A stretch of 64,000 nucleotides of DNA from Oribacterium asaccharolyticum ACB7 (GCF_000238075.1 NZ_JH414505.1:601481-665480); one strand, 5' to 3'; counted from the first letter of the stretch, positions 1 through 8,649 are shown. Program-made: numbers and translations. Notes: a model not told the origin generated them from the sequence alone.

Positions 1-1
1 A

Positions 2-136
2 GCCACCCTTCTTGCAACCGGCGGGCTTTCCCATCTGATTTGTCCCTACTGCAGACATTCCATTATCGTAGATGAAAATCTGCTACTCACGGGCTTATGG
101 GAGATTTGGACGGACTCCCGAAAGGCAGGCGCATAG
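2..136 (+). CDS. 3' end of an unidentified gene (partial)
   Basis: An open frame enters from the left window edge and runs 44 codons to a TAG at 134-136. The readable tail contains a CPYC pair following a Leu/Gly-rich stretch and ends in WEIWTDSRKAGA. The residue pattern looks protein-like and the frame faces the convergent ABC permease gene with its stop only a few bases from that gene's stop, an ordinary convergent arrangement. I do not recognise the family; the CxxC could be a metal- or redox-type motif. It could also be a chance open frame because only 135 bases are visible. Confidence 0.35.
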   Translation, partial: ATLLATGGLSHLICPYCRHSIIVDENLLLTGLWEIWTDSRKAGA

Positions 137-215
137 GTCTGTCATAAGAAGAAAGGCGAGCGCATAGGCCTGTCATAAGAAGAACGGCAGGTACATAAGC
201 CGATTGCCAGAAGGA
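123..215. repeat. 31-bp tandem repeat over convergent gene ends
   Basis: Two nearly identical 31-bp units (123-153 and 154-184, both ending in GTCATAAGAAGAA) are followed by a weaker third copy at 185-215. The array contains the stop of the plus-strand partial gene in unit 1 and forms the last codons of the minus-strand permease. Because 31 is not a multiple of 3, each added or lost unit would change the frame and the C-terminus of the permease. Confidence 0.7.
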
Positions 216-2514
216 TGGCAGGTGCCACAAGATCTCCTTCCGTGCCTTTTAAGAATAAGCCGACGGGAGAGAGATAAGGCAGGTACTTTACCCATCCGCT
301 TAGGGCACTAAAATCCATAAAAGCGCCTCCCGAAAGGCAGAAAAACAGGCCCAGATTCAAGCTGAGTCCGGTCTCCGCTCCCTCTCCGAGCACTCTTACG
401 GAAAGAAAGCGGGAGAAGCCGAAGAGGAAGAGCGTGTAAGAAAGAAGGGACAGCAACGCATTAAAACTGAAGTCGAGCCGGAGGGCAAAGAAAAAGCAAA
501 GACTGATGCCCAGAAAGACGAGAAAGAGCCCGATCAGATATCTTCTGCTTGCACCGGCTATACTTTGCAGTCGGGCGCCGACTCTTTTTTCTTCTCCTTC
601 TCCGGCAACGGAAGCCAGGGAGAACAGAAAGAAATAGAGCAAAAAGGCATAAACCGCCTCTCTTCGCGGAGAGAAGAGCTCTTCCCGCGTTGCACCGTTT
701 TGTTTTCTCACCGTATATAACGGACTCGTTCTTTTATATTGTTTTTGATTTTTCGTAAGCAAGTCTTGTTCATCCGCACGGATTTCCCGCCCCAAAAGAG
801 AGGAGAGATAGTCGTTCGCCCCTCTTTCAATCTTCTCGCCGGCCACGACAGCCGCTACGATTTCTCTTAGCCCCATTTCCGAAAGGGAGGCGCTACCGCT
901 CTCATAGAGGAGCTTTCCCTTTTCTTCCTTATCTCCGGTATAGCCTTTCCGAATCGTCAGTACACCTTCCTTATCGCCATAGAGGAGCTTTTCCTCCTTT
1001 TCCCTTTCCGGAATGAGCCGGATCTCCAGGCTCTTTTCCGCGTCCAGGTCTCTAAGCAGTTCCCGACTCCACTCTCCACCGTCCTCATTCACAAGATAAA
1101 ACGCTATTTTTTCCTGCGTCTTATCCCCGGCATATCTTCCAAGACAGAGGAAAAACAGAAGAAAAAGAAGCACTCCGACCGTTCTACCCAGCAGAATATA
1201 GCCTCTCCACAAAGGGAAAGGAAGGCAGTGCATCAGGAATTGTTTTCCCCGGATTCTGTCTTCTTCAAAACCCCTTCTCTTAGGAAACACCGTTTCCTTT
1301 TCGAGTAGGCCTCTCTTCTCCGGCACTCTTTCCTTTTCTAGCGAACTTCTCTTCTCCGTAAAGCTGTGCATAAAGCGAAGCAGAATTCCCAAAAGGAGGA
1401 ACAGCCCGAGCGGCAGGACGAAAGGCATTAAACGCACCGGACTGTATCCGCGCCGCAGGCCTTCCAAAAGGACGGCATTGATGCTGATCGGGGAGAAACG
1501 CGCCAGAGAAAAAGGCAGCCTTCCCGCGCTAAACAGCCTCCCCGTAAAGAGCAGGAGCAAGAAAATCAGACAAACAGAGAAGTTTTTCGCCAGTCGTTCC
1601 TCTCTTACAAGACTGAAAAGCCCCCAAAAGAAGAGATAAAAGCTGAGTAAGGAAAGGTTGTAATACAGGGCAAAAAAGAGAAGCAATTCCGGTGACAAGG
1701 CAAAAGCCTTGTAAAGAAAAAGAAGCGATAACGCGAGAACCGGAAGGGCAAGAAGCAACAGAAGCAGGAATTTTGAGAGGTAAAAGCCCCTTCCTCCCAT
1801 TTGCCTGAAGCGGGAAACAATGCCCTTCTTTTCCTCCTCCGGAACGGCGGACACCATAGACAGGCTGATAAAGGATAGAAAAAGGAAAAGCAGGGCGGAG
1901 GCAATCCGCATAACCAGCGCAAACGCTACATTTGCCCCAACTTCCTCATTCTGAAAAATAAGCTGCCTCTTTAAAACCGAATTAAGCAATCGTTCCGAAG
2001 CCCTGTGATAGAGTTCTTCCTCTTCCGAAGCGGAGAGCTTCTCCCCGTAAGCCGTATGAAAAACAGCAAGACTCATCTCCTGTTCTTTTTCCATGATTTT
2101 CATAATGGAGGTGAAAACCGATTCCAGAATAGCGCTTTCCGTAGCTCTTCTTTCGTTTAAAATCAGCTCCACGGGCTCTCCCTGAAAACGATAAGCCGTA
2201 TAAAAGAAATCCTTCGGAATGCGCAGAACGCCGACACTTCCCTTTTCCAATTCTTCCGAAATGTCCTCTCGACTGATTTTATGCACTTCCGAAAAAAGCT
2301 CCACCTCTTCCATTTGCCGAATGAGGGTTTTCGACATCAGGGTTTCATCCTCGTCAATCACCGAGACCGGGAAAGCTTGCAGACCGCCGGAGTTTCCCCG
2401 GAAGAAAAAGAGAAAGAGGGGAAGTAAGAGAAGCGGAAATAGAAGGGAGAAGAGTCCCCCTTTTCGAAAGAACAAACACATATCCTTTTTTAAGGCTGCC
2501 AGAAAGCCATTCAT
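142..2514 (-). CDS. ABC transporter permease, fused double ABC-2 type
   Basis: Membrane component of an ABC exporter, 790 aa, about twice the usual ABC-2 permease length. Two homologous halves are visible. Each begins with a short cytoplasmic stretch and one membrane segment (around residues 20-40 and 450-470), followed by a large extracytoplasmic domain and then a block of five or six hydrophobic helices (about 195-410 and 650-780). This is the layout of two ABC-2 permeases fused head to tail, so one polypeptide could serve an ATPase dimer. It overlaps the upstream ATPase gene by 4 bp (ATGA), so the two are translationally coupled. The substrate is unknown. The last residues lie in a 31-bp tandem repeat and so may vary. 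Confidence 0.8.
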   Translation of the reverse strand: MNGFLAALKKDMCLFFRKGGLFSLLFPLLLLPLFLFFFRGNSGGLQAFPVSVIDEDETLMSKTLIRQMEEVELFSEVHKISREDISEELEKGSVGVLRIPKDFFYTAYRFQGEPVELILNERRATESAILESVFTSIMKIMEKEQEMSLAVFHTAYGEKLSASEEEELYHRASERLLNSVLKRQLIFQNEEVGANVAFALVMRIASALLFLFLSFISLSMVSAVPEEEKKGIVSRFRQMGGRGFYLSKFLLLLLLALPVLALSLLFLYKAFALSPELLLFFALYYNLSLLSFYLFFWGLFSLVREERLAKNFSVCLIFLLLLFTGRLFSAGRLPFSLARFSPISINAVLLEGLRRGYSPVRLMPFVLPLGLFLLLGILLRFMHSFTEKRSSLEKERVPEKRGLLEKETVFPKRRGFEEDRIRGKQFLMHCLPFPLWRGYILLGRTVGVLLFLLFFLCLGRYAGDKTQEKIAFYLVNEDGGEWSRELLRDLDAEKSLEIRLIPEREKEEKLLYGDKEGVLTIRKGYTGDKEEKGKLLYESGSASLSEMGLREIVAAVVAGEKIERGANDYLSSLLGREIRADEQDLLTKNQKQYKRTSPLYTVRKQNGATREELFSPRREAVYAFLLYFFLFSLASVAGEGEEKRVGARLQSIAGASRRYLIGLFLVFLGISLCFFFALRLDFSFNALLSLLSYTLFLFGFSRFLSVRVLGEGAETGLSLNLGLFFCLSGGAFMDFSALSGWVKYLPYLSPVGLFLKGTEGDLVAPAILLAIGLCTCRSSYDRPMRSPFFL

Positions 2515-3143
2515 TCTCTTATCTTCCCATCCTCTAAATACACGATTCGATCCGCCATTTCCTCCAATTCTCCTCTACCGTGGCTGATGAGAAGCATGGC
2601 CGTGCCCTGTGCTTTCATTTTCCGAAGAAGAGACAAAATCCTCTCATAAGATTCGTTGTCGCACCCTACAGTCGGCTCATCCAGAAGGAGAATAGCCGGT
2701 CTTTTCATGAGCGCAGAGGCTAAGTGCACTCTTCTCTTCATTCCGCCGGACAGGGTGGAGAGGCGCTCTCCGGCTTTCTCTTCCAACCCCAGTTCCCTAA
2801 GAAGCCAAGTTGCCCTTGTAAAAATCACCTTCTTCGGAAGCCCCTGTATCTTTCCGTAAAAATACAGATTCTCCATGGCCGTAAGACTCTCATAAAGAGA
2901 AAGGTCCTGCGGCAGATAGGAAAGCTCTTTTTGGACCTTCGGCGCAAAGCGAATCTCTCCCTCTCCATAAGGAAGAAGCCCTGCTAGAGCCTTTAAAAGC
3001 GTACTCTTTCCGGCTCCGTTTTCTCCCCTTATGCCCAGGATCTCCCCTTTATGGAAAGAAAGGGAGAGCCCTTTCAAAACCGCTCTCCCCCCTCTTTGGT
3101 AGTGAAGTCCCAGATTCCTTATCTCGCAAATCTGCTCTTCCAT
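2511..3143 (-). CDS. ABC transporter ATP-binding protein
   Basis: Cytoplasmic ATPase of the exporter whose permease follows. The 210-aa nucleotide-binding domain shows a Walker A motif GENGAGKST near residue 40, a Q-loop (YLPQD), the signature LSGGMKRR near 130, Walker B ILLLDEP and a switch His (LLISHG). It is slightly shorter than typical drug or antibiotic exporter ATPases (230-300 aa) and has no C-terminal extension. It starts 19 bp after the stop of the zinc-ribbon paralogue at 3163-5142, so the three genes are probably one transcript. That raises the possibility that the membrane zinc-ribbon protein acts with this exporter, which is inference from position only. Confidence 0.88.
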   Translation of the reverse strand: MEEQICEIRNLGLHYQRGGRAVLKGLSLSFHKGEILGIRGENGAGKSTLLKALAGLLPYGEGEIRFAPKVQKELSYLPQDLSLYESLTAMENLYFYGKIQGLPKKVIFTRATWLLRELGLEEKAGERLSTLSGGMKRRVHLASALMKRPAILLLDEPTVGCDNESYERILSLLRKMKAQGTAMLLISHGRGELEEMADRIVYLEDGKIRE

Positions 3144-3162
3144 CTATGATTTTCCTCCATTA

Positions 3163-5142
3163 CTATCCGCCAAAAACTTCCTCCCCAATATTCCGGATTT
3201 CAGAAGAAAACTCGCTCATCAAGTCATAGAGCTCGTCGGTGGAATAATCGGTAATGTCCTCCGTCTTTCCCTTGGGCTTGGATATATCCGCGCCTTCCTT
3301 CACGTTAATATGTAGAGTCATCGAGCGGATATCATTGTAGTCTAAGTCATACAGCCCGCTCATTTTCAACTCACAGTCCGTACTGTTCTTTTTTCCGGCC
3401 TTTACGGTAAGGGTTACCTTTCCGTTATCCCCTTCAATGTCTCTAAACTTATACTCTCCATAAGGAAGAATCTGATACTTCTTTCCCGTCTCGATAGTAT
3501 AGTCCGTTTTATTTAAATAGAGAGTGTCCAACATTCCGGTAATCGTTCCATCCAGTGTTTTCCCTTTTTTCTTATACGTATTCCAAAGATAGACCACCGA
3601 AGAATAACCGTCCGGAGAAATATTAAAGAATTCCGCCACTTCCTCTTTGTCTTTCCCCGATGCCAGCACAAAGTAGGATTCTTCCTCCGTGTCCAGTTCT
3701 CCGTTGTCATCGTTGTCAGCGAAAAGATAGATTTCGTGCAGGGTCTTTCCCTCTACTCCCACTACCCAGGTAAGGTTATTGTCTTCCAGCTCCTCCCCTA
3801 TGTCTTCCGCATTATCACGGAGCCTTTCGGCAAGGTCGGAAAGCTGCTCGGCAGTGGATTCATTTCTTCCGTATCCGGAGATTAACTCAAGATACTTCCC
3901 GTAAGCGCCCTGTTCAATAAACTTCTCGAGGTCCTTGTCCTTTTCCATCATATCGGCGAGCTTCTCTACAAATTTCTCAATTTCTTCCGCCTTAGGCTTA
4001 AAGGTATACCTTGTCCCCTTATATTTTGTATCTTTCAAATCCTCATCCAGATGCTCTATTGTGAAGGTTCCCTTCTCCGTAGTGAGATTCTTCTTGTTCA
4101 TCGACTTGGAAAGGAGTACCCCGTACTTCGCTAAAAGCTTCTTTCCGAGTTTCCGATTTTCCTTTGATTTCTTCAAATCCGGAATCTGCACCTCTTCTCC
4201 CGTATTATTTTCGAGCAAGGTCTTTACATCCGCTGTATAAAGCTTCTTATCGATGGACGGGAAGGCAAAAGAAAAGTTTCCATTATCATATTCACCGTAA
4301 GCATCCAGTACCGAGTTTCCCGTCAGTTTGACCAGCAAGCTTGCCTGGAGATTTCCCTTATCCAGATTGGTCTTTGTCTTAAGAACCAGAGAACTGTCTT
4401 CCAGATACTCCGCAACCTCTTTATTGCCTTTTACTTCTCCGGTCACAGTGAAAGTCAAAGCCCGATTGTCTTCCATGCGAAGCAGTCCAAGGTCCTCCAT
4501 GGCTTTCAGTTTGCCGTTAAAATAATCCGTCTGATAGCCAAGGAACTTTTGTCCCGGAGTTCCGCCTCCCAAAAGCTGCATCGGATTGAAGCCGCCGAAT
4601 ACTTTTCCCAATGCCACAAAACCGATGATTACAATCAATACAACGGCCGCAACCCCAATCAGAAAATATGGGGGCTGTTTCTTCTTTTCTTCCGGAGTCT
4701 CCCGACTCTGCCCGTTATCCCCCGGCGCTCCGGCAGGCTCTCTATATACCGCCTCTTCCATCATCGGCGCAATCAGTACTTCGGAAACCGGTTCCGGAGC
4801 AGGCTCCGCAGCCTGAATCTCCTCCGGCACTTCTACAGCCGGTTCCGATACCGGCACTTCATTCACTGCCTCCGATACCGGCACTTCGTTTGCTACAGAT
4901 ACCGGCACTTCGGAGGCGGGCTCTTCCTTTGCCGGCTCCGTTACCGCTTCAGCAGCAGGCTCGGTCACGGGGGCTTCCTCTACTGTATCTGCGTTAGGCT
5001 CGGTCACGGGTGCTTCCTCTACTGTCTCCGCAGCAGGCTCGACACTCTGCACAGGCTCTACCGGCTCCAGCTTTTCTCCACAGTTTGTGCAGAACCGGAA
5101 TCCTTCACTAACTTCTTTTCCACAATTCGGACATTTTGCCAT
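3163..5142 (-). CDS. Zinc-ribbon membrane protein with large outer domain (paralogue A)
   Basis: A 659-aa protein with three parts. Residues 1-25 are a zinc ribbon (MAKCPNCGKEV, then FCTNCGEKL, two CxxC knuckles). Residues 26-150 are a low-complexity Pro/Glu/Val/Ala linker with repeated EEAPVTEP and NEVPVSE units. One membrane span lies near 158-180, followed by about 480 residues predicted outside. The layout matches TcaA/YvbJ-type proteins, which influence cell-envelope stress and antibiotic responses; homology of the outer domain to them is not proven. The outer domain carries a canonical EF-hand-like loop, DNDDNGELDTEE, absent or degraded in the three neighbouring paralogues. It is expressed from its own promoter and is followed closely by an ABC exporter. 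Confidence 0.75.
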   Translation of the reverse strand: MAKCPNCGKEVSEGFRFCTNCGEKLEPVEPVQSVEPAAETVEEAPVTEPNADTVEEAPVTEPAAEAVTEPAKEEPASEVPVSVANEVPVSEAVNEVPVSEPAVEVPEEIQAAEPAPEPVSEVLIAPMMEEAVYREPAGAPGDNGQSRETPEEKKKQPPYFLIGVAAVVLIVIIGFVALGKVFGGFNPMQLLGGGTPGQKFLGYQTDYFNGKLKAMEDLGLLRMEDNRALTFTVTGEVKGNKEVAEYLEDSSLVLKTKTNLDKGNLQASLLVKLTGNSVLDAYGEYDNGNFSFAFPSIDKKLYTADVKTLLENNTGEEVQIPDLKKSKENRKLGKKLLAKYGVLLSKSMNKKNLTTEKGTFTIEHLDEDLKDTKYKGTRYTFKPKAEEIEKFVEKLADMMEKDKDLEKFIEQGAYGKYLELISGYGRNESTAEQLSDLAERLRDNAEDIGEELEDNNLTWVVGVEGKTLHEIYLFADNDDNGELDTEEESYFVLASGKDKEEVAEFFNISPDGYSSVVYLWNTYKKKGKTLDGTITGMLDTLYLNKTDYTIETGKKYQILPYGEYKFRDIEGDNGKVTLTVKAGKKNSTDCELKMSGLYDLDYNDIRSMTLHINVKEGADISKPKGKTEDITDYSTDELYDLMSEFSSEIRNIGEEVFGG

Positions 5143-5204
5143 GTCTTTTCTCCCTTCAAGCAGGCACGGACATTGCCGGCCTTTTCTCCTGTCTTATAAG
5201 CTGT

Positions 5205-5233
5205 AGCATAACATAAAAGGGGAAAGCCTTCAA
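5205..5233 (-). promoter_or_regulatory. Promoter of paralogue A
   Basis: On the minus strand TTGAAG (5228-5233) is followed after 17 bp by TATGCT (5205-5210), with an upstream TG giving an extended -10. The same arrangement, TTGAAG or TTGAAA, 17 bp, TGTTATGCTAC, stands before all four paralogues, which supports it as a real sigma-A promoter. The -35 box sits in the loop of the preceding gene's terminator. Confidence 0.65.
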
Positions 5234-5245
5234 ATGGCTATCCCC
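5215..5245 (-). terminator. Intrinsic terminator of paralogue B
   Basis: Minus-strand stem GGGGATAGCC / GGCTTTCCCC (5236-5245 with 5219-5228, one mismatch), a 7-nt loop and then TTTTAT. It lies 65 bp after the stop of the gene at 5309-7033. The loop contains the -35 box of the next gene. Confidence 0.75.
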
Positions 5246-5308
5246 TTTTTTCTGTGAAATGCTCTGTGCATTGTCTTCTTCACACTTTTTCGATAGACTT
5301 TCCGAGCT

Positions 5309-7033
5309 TTAGTTACCGAATATTTCCTCTCCAATATTCGAAAGTTCCTCCGAGAATGCCTCTCCCAGCTCCTTCACCTCATACAAAGTGTAGTCGGAAA
5401 TGTCTACCGTCTTTCCCTTCGGTCTGGAAAGATCCGCCCCTTCCTTCGCATTGACCTGGATGCTGAGGGTTTTGATTTCGGGTAAATAATCCTCTTCTAA
5501 GCCGCTGATTTTTATTTCATAGTCTGTACTGTTCTTTTTTCCGTCTTTTACTGTCATCTTACCTCGAAGCCCATCGCCTAAAGCATCGCTAAAATCATAC
5601 TCACCGTACGGTAAAGCTAACATCTTATCCTTCTTCCCTTTTTCCACAGAATATTCAATGTGTCTAAACGGTGATACAGGAAAAATAGGGCTAAGGAGAT
5701 AAAAATTCCCATCCAGCGTTTTACCCTTATCCGTATATACATTTTTAATGAAAAAAGCCTTCGCGTCCTCCCTTAGGCCAAAGCCGAAAAGATCTGCTCT
5801 GATTTTTTCATGCCTCCCGCTAATGCAGTTAAAGAAGATCCTATCTCCATCTTCCCACTTAAATTCATCGTCATCCTCTATATCTGTTCCTATTTGAATT
5901 TTCCGGACTTCCTTCCCCTCCATGGTAAGTACCCACATAATATGCTTCTCTTCGAGCTCTTCTGCAAGTTCTTCCGCGTTCTCGCGAAGCCAATCGGCAA
6001 AGTCTGCTAAGCGGCTCTCATCTATAAATTCATAATAAGCTATGTGCTCTGAAATCATTATACCGAGTCCGCTTTGTATCAGAAATTTTGCGCAGTCCTC
6101 ATCCTTTTCCAGCTTATCGGCGATTTTCTCCAAGATTCCCTCCAGATCTTCCGCGCTTGGCTTAAATCTGTAAATGGTACCCTCAAATTCTTCCTCTTCG
6201 AAGCCCTTCCCATAAATCGGCATCGTAAATCTTCCCTTTTCTACCGTGAAATTCTCTTCGGTGAAAAATTCGGAAAGCAGACTTCCGTATTTCTTGAATA
6301 ACTTTTCGGCAAGCTTTCGGTTTTCCTTCATTTTGTTGAAGTTCGGAAGTTCTATCTCTTCATCCGATGAATGATTCAGGATGGATTGAAGTTCTCCCTG
6401 ATAAAACTTCTTTTCCAGAGAGGGAAAAGCCAAGCCGAGTTTTCCGTCCGCATATTCACCATAGGCATCCAGCACATCTTCTCCCATAAGATTAAAGAGC
6501 AGGCTCGCCTGATAACTTCCCTTTTCCGGATTCGTCTTGGTCTTCATCACGATGGAAGAGTCTTCCAGATATTTTGCCACCTCTTTGTTTCCCCTCACCT
6601 CTCCGCTTATGGTAAAGGTGATATTTTTTTTCGTTAGCGGAAAGATTTCCAAGGCCTCTACGTTCTTTAGCTTTTCATTAAAGTAATCCGCCTGATACTT
6701 TAGGAATTTCTGCTTCGGACTTAAAAAAAGTCCCATGGAAAGAACGGTCTTTCCCAAAAGCAAAACACCGACCAGAACCGCAATGAAAACAGCCGCTACG
6801 CCAATGAGAAAATAGGGTTTCCCTCCCTTTTTCTCCTTCGTTTCTTGTGAAGCAGCGCCACCCGAAGCCACATGCACCGGATTCACACTATTCTGCACCG
6901 GGGCTTCGCCTCCCACGGCCTCCTGCACCGGCGTTCCCTCTCCTACAGGGTGCTCCTCCAGCTTCTCTCCGCAATGCGTGCAAAACAAACAGCCGTCTTG
7001 TACCGCATTTCCGCAATTAGGACAGTTTCTCAT
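5309..7033 (-). CDS. Zinc-ribbon membrane protein with large outer domain (paralogue B)
   Basis: A 574-aa paralogue. The N-terminal zinc ribbon (MRNCPNCGNAV, FCTHCGEKL) is followed by a short variable linker, a membrane span around residues 72-95 (PYFLIGVAAVFIAVLVGVL) and an outer domain of about 470 residues. It is nearly identical to paralogue C over most of its length, including the flanking bases, so the two arose by recent duplication. Differences cluster in the linker and in a segment around residues 385-450. The EF-hand position of paralogue A here reads DIEDDDEFKWED and lacks the central Gly. Function unknown; probably anchored in the membrane with the ribbon inside and the large domain outside. 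Confidence 0.72.
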   Translation of the reverse strand: MRNCPNCGNAVQDGCLFCTHCGEKLEEHPVGEGTPVQEAVGGEAPVQNSVNPVHVASGGAASQETKEKKGGKPYFLIGVAAVFIAVLVGVLLLGKTVLSMGLFLSPKQKFLKYQADYFNEKLKNVEALEIFPLTKKNITFTISGEVRGNKEVAKYLEDSSIVMKTKTNPEKGSYQASLLFNLMGEDVLDAYGEYADGKLGLAFPSLEKKFYQGELQSILNHSSDEEIELPNFNKMKENRKLAEKLFKKYGSLLSEFFTEENFTVEKGRFTMPIYGKGFEEEEFEGTIYRFKPSAEDLEGILEKIADKLEKDEDCAKFLIQSGLGIMISEHIAYYEFIDESRLADFADWLRENAEELAEELEEKHIMWVLTMEGKEVRKIQIGTDIEDDDEFKWEDGDRIFFNCISGRHEKIRADLFGFGLREDAKAFFIKNVYTDKGKTLDGNFYLLSPIFPVSPFRHIEYSVEKGKKDKMLALPYGEYDFSDALGDGLRGKMTVKDGKKNSTDYEIKISGLEEDYLPEIKTLSIQVNAKEGADLSRPKGKTVDISDYTLYEVKELGEAFSEELSNIGEEIFGN

Positions 7034-7093
7034 GTACTTTCCCCCTTCAAACAGTAAACGTACCGCGTTATTTTGTTTTTCTCCTATTTTTGT

Positions 7094-7122
7094 AGCATAA
7101 CATAAAAGGAGAGAGCCTTCAA
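7094..7122 (-). promoter_or_regulatory. Promoter of paralogue B
   Basis: TTGAAG (7117-7122), 17 bp, TATGCT (7094-7099), extended -10. Identical in layout to the promoters of paralogues A and C. It survived the islet insertion whose left edge lies about 10 bp upstream of the -35 box. Confidence 0.62.
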
Positions 7123-7131
7123 ATGGCTATC

Positions 7132-7310
7132 GTTTTGAGCTTGTCAAAGAACGTGCGAAACTGAAAACTTCAGTATCTAGGCTTGTAAACATCCTGTTCC
7201 CGGAACTTGAGTCTCTTGTTCCGACTCTGCACATGAACTCGGTATACCGTCTTCTTCAGGAACTGCCGGGAGCATATTTTATCGCCTCTTCTATTTTTGT
7301 CTTACTTTAA
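7132..7310 (+). pseudogene. IS110-family transposase remnant
   Basis: A plus-strand open segment starting at the islet edge reads NGYRFELVKERAKLKTSV, then RLVNILFPELESLV and LLQELPGA, before running into an unrelated tail and a TAA at 7308-7310. The pattern of basic helix followed by (N/R)xLxxxFPE and LLxxxPGA resembles the region after the catalytic DEDD domain of IS110-group transposases. There is no start codon, no catalytic domain and no C-terminal domain, so it is a fragment. It probably marks how the islet arrived. Confidence 0.55.
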
Positions 7311-7572
7311 AGAAAATCTCTTCAATAATAACACTCAGCGCCATACAAATACCACATATTGCCCCCATATGAGTTCCTATTGATTTACCAAAATACTCTG
7401 ATCCGGACTTTGTAAGTTCATAGATAGGTATTCCAAGTATTTTGACGGTTAGTACATTTATATTTGTACTATATGCATTAGTAAAACCAAAATAGATTTT
7501 GACGCTCATAAGCAGCATCGCAATAACAAATCCAACAGCCAAAGCAATTAGAATTCTATTTTTCATCTTCAT
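7291..7572 (-). CDS. Small membrane protein, unknown function
   Basis: A 93-aa protein with two predicted membrane segments, residues 7-28 (LIALAVGFVIAMLLMSVKI) and about 68-85 (MGAICGICMALSVIIEEIF), and a basic C-terminus. A GGGGT ribosome binding site lies 5 bases before the ATG. Its last codons overlap the end of the IS110 remnant on the other strand. No family recognised. Its higher A+T content agrees with foreign origin. Confidence 0.5.
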   Translation of the reverse strand: MKMKNRILIALAVGFVIAMLLMSVKIYFGFTNAYSTNINVLTVKILGIPIYELTKSGSEYFGKSIGTHMGAICGICMALSVIIEEIFFKVRQK

Positions 7573-7744
7573 ATTTTACCCCACTTCGTTTACTTGTACT
7601 ATCAAAAAAGTATTGTATCTCTCAGAATATATTTTTCTCAAGCCATTAAATTACTGTACTTTCAATAGTTTTACAGCCAAAACACTTTGTTACCACTTAA
7701 TCTAAGCTTCTAATTTACCTATCCCGACAGACAGGGATTTACCT

Positions 7745-8179
7745 CTACAAACGATATATCATCAGTCCATCGATAATACCACACTTTTGAAATCCATATT
7801 TTTCAGCTATCCGAATACTACTTTTTTGTTCAGGTACACATTCAATCACTACCTGTTTACCTGAGTTTCTAGCTTTTGCTATCATACCTGATGTCAAGCA
7901 TGATGCAATCCCTAGCCCCCAAAAGAAAGGTTCTAAAACCCATCCAATCTCGACACTCTCTGAATCGTAATCATGATAAATCACATATCCGATGAAGTCG
8001 TTATCTTTTTCAACTGCGTATATCAATGGTGTCTCAGAAAGACCGGATCGAAAGAGGAATTGCTCGGTCTGCTCTTTTGTGTAGGGTGCTTCGAGATATT
8101 GCATTACTTTCGAATTCGACAAAAGTTTGTAAAGCGGTTCCAAATCACTGACTGTCATTTTTCTAATTCTTATATTCAT
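7745..8179 (-). CDS. GNAT family N-acetyltransferase
   Basis: A 144-aa protein beginning IRKMTVSDLEPLYKLLSN, typical of the first helix of Gcn5-related acetyltransferases. The acetyl-CoA binding region follows the central strand GWVLEPFFWGLGIAS, a variant of the usual Q/RxxGxG/A signature, and the C-terminus has the common IAEKYGFQKCG (amino-acid side chain acylation type). It probably acetylates a small amine, peptide or protein N-terminus; substrate unknown. Length fits a single-domain RimJ/RimL-like or phosphinothricin-type enzyme. It lies in the islet with no obvious operon partner. Confidence 0.75.
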   Translation of the reverse strand: MNIRIRKMTVSDLEPLYKLLSNSKVMQYLEAPYTKEQTEQFLFRSGLSETPLIYAVEKDNDFIGYVIYHDYDSESVEIGWVLEPFFWGLGIASCLTSGMIAKARNSGKQVVIECVPEQKSSIRIAEKYGFQKCGIIDGLMIYRL

Positions 8180-8220
8180 TCATACTCCACAACTTCTAAT
8201 CTACCATTTTCTATTTTCCA

Positions 8221-8252
8221 GAAAAGCCCCCCATCGAAATGATGGAAGGCTT
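8221..8252 (-). terminator. Intrinsic terminator after the HigA-type gene
   Basis: On the minus strand AAGCC, CCATC and their complements form a 10-12 bp hairpin (8224-8235 with 8241-8252, small internal loop) followed by TTTTC. It is placed between the HigA-like antitoxin and the acetyltransferase. Confidence 0.5.
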
Positions 8253-8290
8253 ACTATTATTTCTCACCTAATTGTTCATTGAGAAATAAG

Positions 8291-8334
8291 TATCGCATGT
8301 GAAACTCGCTCAATATTTGTTATCACGAGATGTT
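8291..8334. repeat. Degenerate copy of a dispersed intergenic repeat
   Basis: TATCGCATG...CAATATTTGTTAT...GAGATGTT aligns with gaps to the two better copies at 12826-12870 and 28383-28427. It is the weakest of the three. Confidence 0.3.
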
Positions 8335-8355
8335 ATCAGAGTTTCCGATTTCGCA

Positions 8356-8649
8356 CTATTTTGCTAGGTGCTGGTTCGGTACAAACTCTATTCTCAGCGT
8401 CGAATTCACCGCTTCGGCGATACGATTCAGTAAGGCCAAACTGGGATTCCTTGTGCCATTCTCCAATCTGCTGATATCTGCCTGACTGATTCCGGTTTTC
8501 TCAGATAACTCCGCCTGCGTAAGTCCTGCTTCCTTTCTCGCTCGAATCAAAGACATCGTGATGTCTCTCTCCGGCTGAAGAGCTTCATATTCCTTTCTAA
8601 ACGCAGCATCCTGCATGAGTTCGTTAGTCAATTCCTGTAAATCGCTCAT
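8356..8649 (-). CDS. XRE-family antitoxin, HigA-like
   Basis: A 97-aa DNA-binding protein. Residues 35-90 form an HTH_3 domain: RARKEAGLTQAELSEKTGIS, then QADISRLENGTRNPSLALLNRIA. The N-terminal helix (LQELTNELMQDAAFRKEYEA) is typical of HigA antitoxins that follow a RelE-type toxin. Its start overlaps the stop of the toxin remnant upstream (ATGA), the usual toxin-first HigBA order. A perfect 20-bp palindrome at 8858-8877 is a fitting operator. The antitoxin is intact although its toxin has lost its centre. Confidence 0.8.
   Translation of the reverse strand: MSDLQELTNELMQDAAFRKEYEALQPERDITMSLIRARKEAGLTQAELSEKTGISQADISRLENGTRNPSLALLNRIAEAVNSTLRIEFVPNQHLAK

Noticed and set aside
3163-5142. 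Paralogue A as a dockerin-bearing cellulosome protein because of its calcium loop.
   Set aside because: Only one loop, no second dockerin repeat, and it lies within the outer domain of a membrane-anchored protein.
4549-5199. Long plus-strand frame (216 codons) rich in Arg/Tyr/Phe opposite paralogue A.
   Set aside because: It mirrors the Pro/Glu-repeat linker of the real gene; repeats keep the opposite frame open. No ribosome site or family match.
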